The notes under the pieces: generated by a model | Seen by the model: the letters and a program-made list of their open reading frames with translations, nothing else | Told to the model about the DNA's origin: nothing | Databases searched by the model: none | Translations under genes and position numbers: made by a program | Shown: positions 1 through 6,592 of the stretch, piece by piece | Layout: each line of letters starts with the position of its first letter | Position numbering within the stretch: position 1 is the first letter of the stretch | NCBI GenBank assembly: GCA_023432855.1 | Contig: JAEZEZ010000064.1 | Location: 1-30,069, forward strand | Origin: Pseudomonadota bacterium | GTDB lineage: Bacteria > Pseudomonadota > Alphaproteobacteria > Caulobacterales > Caulobacteraceae | DNA: 30,069 bases | Direction of reading: 5' to 3'

Positions 1-365
<365 letters not shown>

Positions 366-449
366 ACCGACCAGATCCAGTCCGGACCGCCGCGCGGACC
401 CCTTCGCGCGGAGGCCCACACCTTACCCATCCACAAGCCAACGGAATTC

Positions 450-845
450 ATGAGCAAGAAACTCACCGACACCTTCGCCGACCGTCAGAAAGCCGCCGCC
501 GAGGCGAAGCAGGCCATGCTGGCGCGCTTCAAGCCCAAGCCCATGGTGCAGTCGGACGAGCCGGTGATCGACCGCGAGGCCGAGAAGCGCGCCAAGGTCG
601 AGGCCCTGAAGGCCAAGCGCGCCGCCGAGAAGGAAGCCAAGCGCATCGCCCGCGAACAGGCGGAAGCCGCCGATCGCGCCGCCCGCGAGGCCGCCGAGCA
701 GGCCGCCCTGGAGGCGCGCCGCCAGGCCATCAAGGAACGCAAGGCGGCCGAGAAGAACGCCGCCCAGGACCGCCGCGCCGCCAAGCTGGCCGCCTACGCC
801 CAGTTCAAGATGACCGGCCGCAAGCCGGGCGACGAACTGTACTGA
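450..845 (+). CDS. DUF6481 family protein, Ala/Lys/Arg/Glu-rich helical protein
   Basis: A 131-residue protein beginning MSKKLTDTFADRQKAAAEAK. The N-terminal motif 'FADRQKAAAEAKQAML' is typical of DUF6481, a family of unknown function in alphaproteobacteria. Residues about 45-115 are a continuous charged helix of alternating Ala, Glu, Lys and Arg, probably a coiled coil, ending in a short conserved tail (YAQFKMTGRKPGDELY). There is no signal peptide or membrane segment, so it is expected in the cytoplasm. It stands alone, 84 bp after rpoD, and is followed by a strong intrinsic terminator. The family match is from recognition of the motif; no function is known to me. Confidence 0.85.
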   Translation: MSKKLTDTFADRQKAAAEAKQAMLARFKPKPMVQSDEPVIDREAEKRAKVEALKAKRAAEKEAKRIAREQAEAADRAAREAAEQAALEARRQAIKERKAAEKNAAQDRRAAKLAAYAQFKMTGRKPGDELY

Positions 846-868
846 GCCGATTTCCAGAACCTGTCCGA

Positions 869-899
869 GGGCGGCCCCGCAAGGTGCCGCCCTTTTTTT
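869..899 (+). terminator. Rho-independent terminator after the DUF6481 gene
   Basis: A perfect 7-bp stem GGGCGGC / GCCGCCC (869-875 and 886-892) with a 10-nt loop is followed directly by seven T residues (893-899). It lies 23 bp after the stop codon at 845. This is a textbook intrinsic terminator on the plus strand. Confidence 0.93.
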
Positions 900-909
900 A
901 ATGCGACCT

Positions 910-1136
910 CCTTCCCTCTTCAGAGGGAAGGATGGGCCCCGCGCATCGGAGGCGCGGCAGCGCCGCAGATCCTTGCGCGGGAGGAAGAGTGGCATGCGCG
1001 AAGCGCACTCTCTTCCACTGTCCATGTTCGCCCTCGGTGGCGCTGGCGCGCCCGTTCCCTCTCTTCCTCCAGCGTGGGCCTTCGCCGCGTTGCGGCTCCA
1101 GCACGCTGGGACCTCCTTCCCTCCAAGGAGGGAAGG
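910..1136. repeat. Dispersed repeat R2, copy 1 (hairpin-bounded, about 0.2 kb)
   Basis: This gene-free stretch begins and ends with a perfect hairpin: CCTTCCCTC-TTCA-GAGGGAAGG at 910-931 and arms CCTTCCCTCC / GGAGGGAAGG with a 2-nt loop at 1115-1136. The interior contains GGCCCCGCGCATCGGAGGCG, then 'GATCCTTGCGCGGGAGGAAG' and 'GGCATGCGCGAAGCGCA'. The same order of motifs with near-identical sequence recurs at 28037-28247, so this is a dispersed family, not unique spacer. Several open frames cross it but have no gene-like sequence. Together with the terminator it fills the gap 846-1183. Confidence 0.85.
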
Positions 1137-1183
1137 ATTGGCGCGCTTGTAAGAATCCCCCGCGCGCCGCGACTATCGGCTCG

Positions 1184-1663
1184 ATGGTCACGGTCGAGCA
1201 CGTCATCGCCCAGTATGGGCCGGCGCTGGCGCGCATCGCCGCGGCGTACGAGCGCGACCGCGCCCTGCGCGAGGACCTGGTGCAGGACATCGCCGTCGCC
1301 GTCTGGCGCGCCCTGCCCAGTCTGCAGGACGAGGCGAAGCTGAAGCCCTTCGTCTTCCGCATCGCCCACAACCGCTCGGTCAGCCACGTCGCCCGCCAGG
1401 CCGCCCGCCCGCGCCAGGACGAGCTCTCCGAGGCCCTGCCCGACGGCGGCGCCGACCCCGAGACGCGGCTGGCCCGGGCGGAACAGTCGGCCCGGCTGGT
1501 GGAGGCGGTGCGCAGGCTTGCGCTGCCCTACCGCCAGGTCATCACCCTGGTGCTCGAGGATCTGTCCTATGAAGAGATCGCCGAGGCCCTGGGGATCACG
1601 GTTTCCAACGTCGGGGTGCGCATCAACCGCGCCAAGGCGCAGCTGAAGGCGATGCTGGCATGA
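1184..1663 (+). CDS. ECF-type RNA polymerase sigma factor
   Basis: A 159-residue sigma-70 family protein of extracytoplasmic-function type, with only regions 2 and 4. Region 2 is about residues 8-65 (REDLVQDIAVAVWRALPS... FVFRIAHNRSVSHVARQ) and region 4 about residues 105-157 (LPYRQVITLVLEDLSYEEIAEALGITVSNVGVRINRAKAQLK), the latter a clear helix-turn-helix. The ATG at 1184 is chosen because the longer open frame upstream runs through repeat R2 and is not protein-like. Its stop overlaps the start of the next gene (ATGA at 1660-1663), so the two are translationally coupled. It probably redirects RNA polymerase to a small stress regulon under control of its partner; the inducing signal is unknown. 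Confidence 0.9.
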   Translation: MVTVEHVIAQYGPALARIAAAYERDRALREDLVQDIAVAVWRALPSLQDEAKLKPFVFRIAHNRSVSHVARQAARPRQDELSEALPDGGADPETRLARAEQSARLVEAVRRLALPYRQVITLVLEDLSYEEIAEALGITVSNVGVRINRAKAQLKAMLA

Positions 1664-2238
1664 GCGACGACTTCCTGGACGACCTCAGGCGCAACTGGCG
1701 CGAACAGGACACCGAGGTCGAGCTGGTGGCCCACCGGCTGCGCCGCGGCCTGATGGTCTCGCGCGCCATGCTGTGGCTGGAGACGGCGACCTGCGTCTTC
1801 GCCTTCCTGTTCGGCCTGTTCGCCCTGTGGCTGGGGATCTGGGAGCGGCCGAACGGCATCGTGGTCATCGCCGGGCTCAGCATGGTGCTCTACGCCCCGC
1901 CCGCCGGCTGGCTGGCCTGGCGCACCCGCCGGGCCGAGCCGAAATGGCAGGACGAAACCGCCGAGGGGGTGCTGCGCGGCATGATCGAGCGCACCCGCAC
2001 CACCGAGAAGCTGATGCGGCTGGTGCGCTGGCAGGGCTGGTGGCTGATCGGCCTGGCGGCGGTGATGTGGGCCGCGGCCCCCACAGGCTGGGTCGGCGCC
2101 GACCGGCGGCTGGCGCTGGTCACCGGCATCTTCCTCGCCTCCGCCCTGATCGCCTTCGCCTGGGCCGTCTGGCGCACCCGCGGCGCCCGCCGCGAACGGG
2201 CGAGGTGCGAGACGCTGCTGCGGGAGTGGCAACATTGA
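1660..2238 (+). CDS. Membrane protein coupled to the ECF sigma factor, candidate anti-sigma factor
   Basis: A 192-residue protein with a soluble N-terminus (MSDDFLDDLRRNWREQD..., about 30 residues) and four hydrophobic segments at about 37-60, 66-87, 124-140 and 150-168. It overlaps the sigma gene by 4 bp. Position and layout (short cytoplasmic N-terminus containing a 'DDLRRNWREQ' helix, then membrane helices) resemble sigma-associated membrane regulators that hold an ECF factor at the inner membrane. There is no zinc-binding HxxxCxxC motif, so it is not a ZAS-type anti-sigma factor. The anti-sigma role is inferred from gene order and topology only. Confidence 0.7.
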   Translation: MSDDFLDDLRRNWREQDTEVELVAHRLRRGLMVSRAMLWLETATCVFAFLFGLFALWLGIWERPNGIVVIAGLSMVLYAPPAGWLAWRTRRAEPKWQDETAEGVLRGMIERTRTTEKLMRLVRWQGWWLIGLAAVMWAAAPTGWVGADRRLALVTGIFLASALIAFAWAVWRTRGARRERARCETLLREWQH

Positions 2239-2240
2239 TC

Positions 2241-2282
2241 CCGTCATCCCACGGTCGGCCGAAGGCCGATCCGGGGGACCCA
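2241..2282. repeat. REP-like repeat R3, copy 1
   Basis: The segment starts CCGTCATCCC and ends CCGGGGGACCCA, with an internal hairpin GGTCGGCC-GAA-GGCCGATC. The same outer motifs frame the repeats at 29417-29448 and 29526-29557. It lies 2 bp after the stop of the preceding membrane-protein gene, a usual position for REP-type elements. Confidence 0.6.
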
Positions 2283-2304
2283 AGCGACGTTGGCGGCCCC
2301 GGCC

Positions 2305-2469
2305 CTAGCCGTTCAGGCGCTCGAACAGGTCTTCCCAACGCGGGTTGACGGACTCGATCTGCCTGATCTTCCAGGCCCGGGGCCACTTCTTCAGCCGCTT
2401 CTCACGGTGGATCGCACCACCACGCCGCTCGTCACGGCCGCCTTGCAGCCGTTTTGCGGGCGGCGCATT
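2305..2469 (-). pseudogene. Remnant of a GIY-YIG nuclease-superfamily protein (C-terminus only)
   Basis: Reading the minus strand, 54 codons without a stop end in a TAG at 2307-2305. The translation includes GAIHREKRLKKWPRAWKI and ends with ESVNPRWEDLFERLNG. This matches the C-terminal signature of small stand-alone GIY-YIG proteins ('AI.REK.LKKW.RAWKI.LIE..NP.W.DL'). An in-frame stop at 2472-2470 and the lack of the GIY and YIG motifs upstream show that only the tail survives. No start codon fits. It is therefore a decayed gene fragment between repeat R3 and the next gene. The family assignment rests on this motif alone. Confidence 0.62.
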
Positions 2470-2506
2470 CTATTGGGGCAGGGGCCCAACCATGGAGATG
2501 CGTGAC

Positions 2507-2872
2507 ATGCGCAATCTGATGTTCGCCGCCGCCATCGGCGCGATGGCCCTGGCCGGATCTGCGGCCTCGCAGGACGAGGGCAAGCCCGGCGGCCTCGGCT
2601 GGGTGTGCCTGGATACGGGCGGGGCGGCCCGCGGCGCGGTCTGCGACCGCAACCTGAACCACTCCAGCCCCGACTTCTGCCGCTGCCCGCCGCTCACCGA
2701 CAAGGTCCGCGCCGAGGTCTGCGACCCCAACGAGCCCAAGCCGGCGGAGTCCGCCGCCTTCGAACGCGCCCGGAAGGACGCCGCCCGCGACGGCTCGCTT
2801 GTGGGCGACACCTATGAGGGCATGCGCATGTGCGTGCGGCCGACCACGCCGCTGCCGGGGAACCCGCGCTGA
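2507..2872 (+). CDS. Small secreted protein of unknown function, Cys-containing
   Basis: The product is 121 residues from the ATG at 2507. This start is preferred over the in-frame ATGs at 2492 and 2498 because GGAG at 2494-2497 lies 9 bases upstream, and because it places a clean signal peptide (MRNLMFAAAIGAMALAGSAA) at the N-terminus. The mature part is about 100 residues, hydrophilic, with five cysteines (motifs WVCLDTGG, AVCDRNL, DFCRCPP, EVCDP) and one more near the C-terminus (RMCVRP), suggesting disulfide bonds in the periplasm. I do not recognise the family. A 9-bp hairpin follows at 2879-2900. Confidence 0.75.
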   Translation: MRNLMFAAAIGAMALAGSAASQDEGKPGGLGWVCLDTGGAARGAVCDRNLNHSSPDFCRCPPLTDKVRAEVCDPNEPKPAESAAFERARKDAARDGSLVGDTYEGMRMCVRPTTPLPGNPR

Positions 2873-2878
2873 GGCCGG

Positions 2879-2900
2879 TCCTTTCGCATCTGCGAAAGGA
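2879..2900. terminator. Hairpin downstream of the small secreted protein, possible terminator
   Basis: A perfect 9-bp stem TCCTTTCGC / GCGAAAGGA encloses a 4-nt loop (ATCT) and starts 7 bp after the stop codon at 2872. No T-run follows, so intrinsic termination is uncertain; it could act with Rho or stabilise the mRNA 3' end. Confidence 0.4.
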
Positions 2901-2982
2901 ACATTGATCACCGCCCGGCGGGGCCTTATATGCGGGGCCTCGCGGGGCGGTCCGCGGTCATGAGCGTCGCAAGGAGGCGCCC

Positions 2983-3342
2983 GTGCTGCTCACCATGATG
3001 AAGGCCAAGCTTCACCGGGCGACGGTGACCCAGGCCGACATGCACTACGAAGGCTCGATCTCGATCGACCAGGACCTGCTGGACGCGTCCGGCATCCTGC
3101 CGCACGAGCAGGTCGACGTGCTGAACATCAACAACGGCGCGCGCTTCACCACCTACGCCATCGTGGCCGGGCGCGGCTCGCGCGAGATCGGCGTCAACGG
3201 CGCCGCCGCCCGCCTGGTCCAGCCCGGCGACAAGGTGATCATCGTCGCCTACGGCCAGATGCCGGCCGAAGAAGCGCGCAACTACGCCCCCAACGTCGTC
3301 CTGCTCGACGACAACAACAATCCCAAGCTGAAGGCGGCCTGA
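2983..3342 (+). CDS. panD: Aspartate 1-decarboxylase proenzyme
   Basis: A 119-residue pyruvoyl-dependent enzyme that converts L-aspartate to beta-alanine and CO2 for pantothenate and coenzyme A synthesis in the cytoplasm. The family's self-cleavage site Gly24-Ser25 is present in 'HYEGSISID', and other invariant elements are visible (KAKLHRATVT with Lys9, Tyr22, DLLDASGILPHEQVDVLNINNGAR, Tyr58 in TTYAI, NGAAARLVQPGDKVIIVAY). Length fits the family. GTG at 2983 is chosen as start because AAGGAGG at 2971-2977 is ideally spaced; the ATG codons at 2995 and 2998 are too far from it. It appears to be monocistronic. Confidence 0.97.
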   Translation: MLLTMMKAKLHRATVTQADMHYEGSISIDQDLLDASGILPHEQVDVLNINNGARFTTYAIVAGRGSREIGVNGAAARLVQPGDKVIIVAYGQMPAEEARNYAPNVVLLDDNNNPKLKAA

Positions 3343-3400
3343 GGGCCCGCGCCCACTGCCTCCTGATTGCGACGGGGGGAGAGGTACAGGTGTGCGGCGT

Positions 3401-4093
3401 CTACGGCTCGAATGAGTAGGTGGCCGACAGCGTCACCGTGACCTCGCCTTCGGAAGGGAGGATCGGCGTCGTCGGAGCCGCGCGGGCAATGCGGCTTCCG
3501 GTAACGACGAGCCCGCTGACGTTGCGGTTCATTTCGCTCACCTGGCGCAGCCGCATGCTCCGCCATCCTCCGGCTTCCGCGTACTCACGGGCGATCTTCT
3601 GTAGGTCCTGCATGGCCAGCCGGCGGGCCTCGGAAACCAGGGCGGCGCTGTCCCGGCGTTGGAAACGGATGTTGAGGAATTCGTCGGCGCCGGCTCCGAA
3701 CGCGGCGTCAAAGATCGGCCCCAACCGATCAAGACGCCGGTCGGTGACCCGGATGGTATTCTCGGCGACGAAGTAGACTTCGCGCTCGCCGTTGCGGGGG
3801 TCACGTTCCCGGCGGTTCACCACCAGCCCGGCGGTTTCAATGTCATCATTGCCCACGCCGCGCGCCCTCAGCGCTGCGATAACCGCGTCCATCTCGGTCG
3901 CCGTCAGGCGGGTGGCTTCCAAGGCGGTCGGGGCGTGGTTTTCCACCTGGAACGCAAGCACCGCCTCGTCGGGCGCGGCCGGCGCCCGGCCCGTCGCCGT
4001 AAATGAGAGCGTTGAAAGCTCGGGTTCCGTCTGGGCCAGCGCCGGCTGAGCGGCGAAGAGAAAAGCGGCGAGGATGGAGGCCGGAGCATTCAT
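3401..4093 (-). CDS. SIMPL-domain (DUF541) periplasmic protein 1
   Basis: A 230-residue protein with a signal peptide (MNAPASILAAFLFAAQPALA, then QTEPEL). The rest is a SIMPL/DUF541 domain of BP26/OMP28 type: an N-terminal strand 'LSFTATGRAPAAPDEAVLAFQVENHAPTA', the helix 'TEMDAVIAALRARGV..DDIETAGLVVNRRE', the middle 'TIRVTDRRLDRLGPIFDAAFGAGADEFLNIRF', then 'ARRLAMQDLQKIAREYAEAGG' and a final beta region ending VTLSATYSFEP. The family is periplasmic or envelope-associated and forms oligomers; its biochemical role is unresolved. No convincing ribosome-binding site precedes the ATG, so the start is less sure than the frame. Two paralogues lie in this window (4847-5599 and 21971-22714). Confidence 0.88.
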   Translation of the reverse strand: MNAPASILAAFLFAAQPALAQTEPELSTLSFTATGRAPAAPDEAVLAFQVENHAPTALEATRLTATEMDAVIAALRARGVGNDDIETAGLVVNRRERDPRNGEREVYFVAENTIRVTDRRLDRLGPIFDAAFGAGADEFLNIRFQRRDSAALVSEARRLAMQDLQKIAREYAEAGGWRSMRLRQVSEMNRNVSGLVVTGSRIARAAPTTPILPSEGEVTVTLSATYSFEP

Positions 4094-4187
4094 GCGGAGG
4101 AGGGTAGACAGGCCAGACTTAAGGAAGGTTTCAGATGCGACCGGTCTGGCTCACCACCGTTCATGCAACTTGCCCGTCAGAGCCGCC

Positions 4188-4379
4188 TTAGTAGGCCTTC
4201 TCCAGGCCCGCATCCTTCAGCGTGCCGTTGGCCGTGTGACGCGACCTGATATCTCCGTCCACGGTGAAGCGCTTGCCGTTGATCGGGCTTTCCCAGATCT
4301 CGTGATCGCCGCGGCCCTGCCTGACGAGCCAACAGCCGGCGGCGGTCAGTCGCTGCTTGACGTCGCGCGTATAATTCAC
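4188..4379 (-). CDS. hicA: HicA family mRNA interferase toxin
   Basis: A 63-residue protein with the HicA fold pattern: N-terminal helix 'DVKQRLTAAGCWLVRQG', the conserved 'GDHEIWES' containing the catalytic-type histidine, then 'RFTVDGDIRSRHTANGTLKDAGLEKAY', where 'GTL..AGL' is the family's closing helix. HicA toxins cleave mRNA and are blocked by a HicB-type partner. It starts with GTG at 4379, overlapping the stop of the upstream antitoxin gene (GTGA), so translation is coupled. It is transcribed on the minus strand after the antitoxin, the reverse of the classic hicA-hicB order. Confidence 0.85.
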   Translation of the reverse strand: MNYTRDVKQRLTAAGCWLVRQGRGDHEIWESPINGKRFTVDGDIRSRHTANGTLKDAGLEKAY

Positions 4380-4612
4380 GCGGCCAGGCGGACGCGGGTG
4401 CTGGCGTGCGCGATGAGCTCGATTGGCACGTCGCGCAGATCGCCGCCCCCGTCCCCGCCGTCGAGCAGGTCCTGGATCACGCCCGGCAGCCGCTCGATAA
4501 GCGCCTCCAGCGTCTCCGCCTCGATGCGCAGGCCGTGGATGTCTGCCGATTCAGTGAGCCAGACGCCGGCCTCGGCGTCGTAACTGGCCTTGACGACGAT
4601 GACCCTGCTCAT
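4376..4612 (-). CDS. DUF1902/HicB-like antitoxin
   Basis: A 78-residue protein beginning MSRVIVVKASYDAEAGVWLTESADIHGLRIEAETLEALIERLPGVIQDLL. This is the partial RNase-H-like HicB/DUF1902 domain ('A.YD.EAGVW...S.DI.GL..EA.TLE.L'), which binds and neutralises HicA. There is no C-terminal ribbon-helix-helix or HTH DNA-binding domain, so autoregulation, if any, must involve another factor. The ATG at 4612 is preceded by a GGGAG-type ribosome-binding site. It overlaps hicA by 4 bp in one operon. Confidence 0.85.
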   Translation of the reverse strand: MSRVIVVKASYDAEAGVWLTESADIHGLRIEAETLEALIERLPGVIQDLLDGGDGGGDLRDVPIELIAHASTRVRLAA

Positions 4613-4695
4613 GCGCGTGCTCCCTCACGGCATGTGAGCACGCGAGCATTTCCTGTCAACGCGGCCGATCCTGCTCGGCGCGAGCTCTGAGCCTG

Positions 4696-4834
4696 CCTCT
4701 CCTTCAGGAGAGGACGGGGATGCGAAGCAGACCCGGGTGAGGCGTCGGCCGTCGCACGACGCCGTGGCTACGGAAAAGCCTCACCCGCTCCGTCTCGCTG
4801 CGCGAGCCGCTCGCGTCCTCTCCTGAAGGAGAGG
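4696..4834. repeat. Dispersed palindromic repeat R1, intact copy (139 bp)
   Basis: The element is bounded by hairpins CCTCTCCTTCAGGAGAGG (4696-4713) and CCTCTCCTGAAGGAGAGG (4817-4834), which are reverse complements of each other. Inside are inverted copies of the motif GGGTGAGGC / GCCTCACCC and a central GCCGTCGCACGACGCC region. A second copy in the opposite orientation has been split by the 10.4-kb transposon (5867-5959 and 16398-16450). It fills most of the gap 4613-4846 and may also act as a bidirectional terminator for the flanking converging and diverging genes. Confidence 0.88.
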
Positions 4835-4846
4835 AGGCGGCGATCC

Positions 4847-5599
4847 CTACTCCAACTCGTACACCGCCTGGACGTCCACGCGCAGGGTCAGTTCGCCGGG
4901 CGCGACGGGGGTGCTGGCGTCGGCGGCCTGGGCCATTTCCATGCGGTACATGGGCCGCGGCGGGGTCGGCTGGTAGCCGCCGCCTTCGCTCAGCATCTTC
5001 AGGCCCTTGATGCGCTTGCCGGTGGCGTTGGCGTACAGTTCCGCCTTGGCCTGGACGCGGCGCACGGCCTCGACGCGGGCGGCGTTCTCGGCCGTCTGCG
5101 GATCGCGCAGGCCGAAGCTGATGCCGTTCACCTGGTTGGCGCCTGAGCCGACCACGGCGTCGACCGCGGCGCCCACGCGGTTCAGGTCGCGGACTACCAC
5201 GGTCACCTGGTTGGACGCCAGGTAGCCGCGCAGCAGCGGGGCCTCGTTCTCGCGGTAGGTGTACTGGGGCGAAAGGTTCAGGCCCGAGGTCTGGATGTCG
5301 CGTTCCTCGATGCCCTGGCGGCGCAGGGTGGCGATCACCTGGGTCATGCGCTCGCGGTTCAGCCGCATGGCCTCGGCCGCCGTCGGCGCCTCGGTGACCA
5401 CGCCGGTGGTGATGGTCGCCATGTCCGGCGCCACCTTCACCTCGCCATAGGCCGACAGGTTCAGCATCGGGCCGTGGCTCATCATCATGTGGTGGCCGCC
5501 GGGCATGGCGGGGTGGCCCGTGTCCTGGGCCGCGGCCGGGCTCAGCCCGACGCAAACGAGGGCCGAGCCCATCAGGGCCGCGCGCAAAAGGGTCTTCAT
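4847..5599 (-). CDS. SIMPL-domain (DUF541) periplasmic protein 2
   Basis: The product is 250 residues from the ATG at 5599, chosen because AGGAAG sits 5 bases upstream and a signal peptide follows (MKTLLRAALMGSALVCVGLSPAAAQ). The longer open frame is not used. After a His/Met-rich segment (residues about 28-44, 'HPAMPGGHHMMMSHGPM') comes a typical SIMPL domain: 'LNLSAYGEVKVAPDMATITTGVVTEAPTAAEAM', 'RQGIEERDIQTSGLNLSPQYTY', 'VTVVVRDLNRVGAAVDAVVGSGANQVNGISFGL', ending in VQAVYELE. The His/Met stretch could bind copper or another soft metal, which is inference. It is a closer match to the family consensus than the other two copies in this window. Confidence 0.92.
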   Translation of the reverse strand: MKTLLRAALMGSALVCVGLSPAAAQDTGHPAMPGGHHMMMSHGPMLNLSAYGEVKVAPDMATITTGVVTEAPTAAEAMRLNRERMTQVIATLRRQGIEERDIQTSGLNLSPQYTYRENEAPLLRGYLASNQVTVVVRDLNRVGAAVDAVVGSGANQVNGISFGLRDPQTAENAARVEAVRRVQAKAELYANATGKRIKGLKMLSEGGGYQPTPPRPMYRMEMAQAADASTPVAPGELTLRVDVQAVYELE

Positions 5600-5764
5600 C
5601 GGGACTTCCTCCGTCTTTCCGGTGTGCCGGATCAGTGGCGCCATAACGCAACCAGCGTGGGGCGGGTTCGCTGAACCGCGCCTGACCGAACGGCGACGCT
5701 TTGAAGCCGATCCGGCGGCGGCTTTGCGGCGGCCCGCCCGCATGCTAACCGCCGCACGCTGCCT

Positions 5765-5837
5765 GGGCCCGTAGCTCAATGGTTAGAGCCGACCGCTCAT
5801 AACGGTCTGGTTGCAGGTTCGAGTCCTGCCGGGCCTA
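5765..5837 (+). tRNA. tRNA with anticodon CAU, probably tRNA-Ile2 (lysidine-modified)
   Basis: A 73-nt cloverleaf: acceptor GGGCCCG (5765-5771) with CGGGCCT (5830-5836), D stem GCTC/GAGC with loop AATGGTTA, anticodon stem GACCG/CGGTC with loop CTCATAA (anticodon 5798-5800), 5-nt variable loop, T stem GCAGG/CCTGC with loop TTCGAGT, and A73. No CCA is encoded. CAU can mean initiator Met, elongator Met or Ile2. Initiator is excluded by the G1-U72 acceptor pair and the D-arm. C4-G69 and C5-G68 pairs and the 8-nt D-loop resemble bacterial tRNA-Ile2, whose C34 is modified by TilS to read AUA. Elongator Met remains possible. Confidence 0.95.
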
Positions 5838-5866
5838 CGCAGCGCCTGCCTCTCCCGCCTCTCCTT

Positions 5867-5959
5867 CCTCTCCTTCAGGAGAGGACGCGAGCGGCTCGCG
5901 CAGCGAGACGGAGCGGGTGAGGCTTCTCCGCAGCCGCAACGTCGTGCGTCCGCCGACGC
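5867..5959. repeat. Repeat R1, second copy, left part (interrupted by transposon insertion)
   Basis: This stretch matches the reverse complement of 4742-4834 with a few mismatches: hairpin CCTCTCCTTCAGGAGAGG at 5867-5884, then 'GCGGCTCGCGCAGCGAGACG', 'GGGTGAGGCTTCTCCG', and GTCGTGCG...GCCGACGC. At 5960 the similarity stops exactly where the transposon inverted repeat begins. The remainder of R1 continues at 16398. Confidence 0.88.
5952..5959. repeat. 8-bp target-site duplication, left copy (GCCGACGC)
   Basis: GCCGACGC immediately precedes the left terminal inverted repeat and occurs again immediately after the right one (16398-16405). In the uninterrupted R1 copy the same 8 bases occur once. 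An 8-bp duplication is the length known for IS1595-family elements. Confidence 0.85.
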
Positions 5960-5983
5960 CGGCTATGGGTAGCAAACACACCT
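5960..5983 (+). repeat. Left terminal inverted repeat of the transposon
   Basis: The 24-bp sequence starts CGGCTATGGGTAGCA and ends AACACACCT. Its exact reverse complement lies at 16374-16397. The inner edge is 42 bp from the start codon of the left-end gene, against 43 bp at the other end, so the repeat may double as part of a promoter or transposase-binding site. Confidence 0.9.
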
Positions 5984-6025
5984 GCCCTGGAATAAGCAGT
6001 CCCGCTCCTGGATCGAGTGGTTTTT

Positions 6026-6592
6026 ATGGTCGGACTTGGGAAGAAGAACAGCGGGAAGCAGCTCACCAGCCATCTTAGGCAGCTTTACGCTCGGCTGGGC
6101 GGCGAACTGCGCTGGATCGAGAACCCACCGAAGCTGAGGCAGAAGAAGTGGCGGGGCGGCGAGGCGTTCGCAGCCGAGGCCGGGGGGCGCGAAACAAGGG
6201 CTGAAGAGATCAGAGAGGCGCTTCCGCACATCGTTTACGTCATCCAGATGTTCGATCCGGAATGGGACCCCGCCCGAGAAAAACTGATCAGGCCGCTCCG
6301 CCGGGGACCGAACCGTCCGCCCCACGGATGGGCGGACGCGGCCTACGACGTGCTGCGAGAGACCGGCGACTGGCTGACGGTGCGCGAGATGCTGGATCGC
6401 GTCGTCGAGCGCCATGACCTTAGCGTCGATGACGGTCCCGCCTACGTTCAGGCATACGGAGCGATCAATGCGGCGTTGCAGCGCGCCCAGGGGGGATTGG
6501 TGAATGACGGGGGACAGCCGCCGCGTTGGACGTTGAAGTCGCAACTGCGCGGGAATGAGCCGGCTAGCGCCGTTGGCGAGGGCGATTGGTAG
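6026..6592 (+). CDS. Left-end transposon protein with C-terminal winged-helix-like domain, unknown function
   Basis: A 188-residue protein from the ATG at 6026 (a GTG at 6017 is also in frame). The N-terminal half is basic and has no motif I recognise (MVGLGKKNSGKQLTSHLRQLY..., Arg/Lys rich to about residue 45). Residues about 102-171 resemble a winged helix: 'AYDVLRETGDWLTVREMLDRVVERHDL' then 'AINAALQRAQGGLVNDGGQPPRWTL'. The same pattern ('CLREAEGPLTSRALAQAVVERRDL...GEPQGWVL') occurs in the gene at the opposite end of the element, which also points inward. It runs towards the transposase and overlaps its 3' end by 29 bp on opposite strands. A DNA-binding helper or regulator for transposition is inferred. 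Confidence 0.75.
   Translation: MVGLGKKNSGKQLTSHLRQLYARLGGELRWIENPPKLRQKKWRGGEAFAAEAGGRETRAEEIREALPHIVYVIQMFDPEWDPAREKLIRPLRRGPNRPPHGWADAAYDVLRETGDWLTVREMLDRVVERHDLSVDDGPAYVQAYGAINAALQRAQGGLVNDGGQPPRWTLKSQLRGNEPASAVGEGDW

Noticed and set aside
390..411. Hairpin CCGCGCG / CGCGCGG after rpoD as an intrinsic terminator
   Set aside because: There is a 7-bp stem but no T-run after it, and such stems arise by chance in this GC-rich DNA. It may be a weak or Rho-dependent end but is not supported as a terminator.
3792..4049. Open frames on the plus strand opposite the first SIMPL gene
   Set aside because: They have no ribosome-binding site or family motif and lie wholly opposite a well-supported gene.
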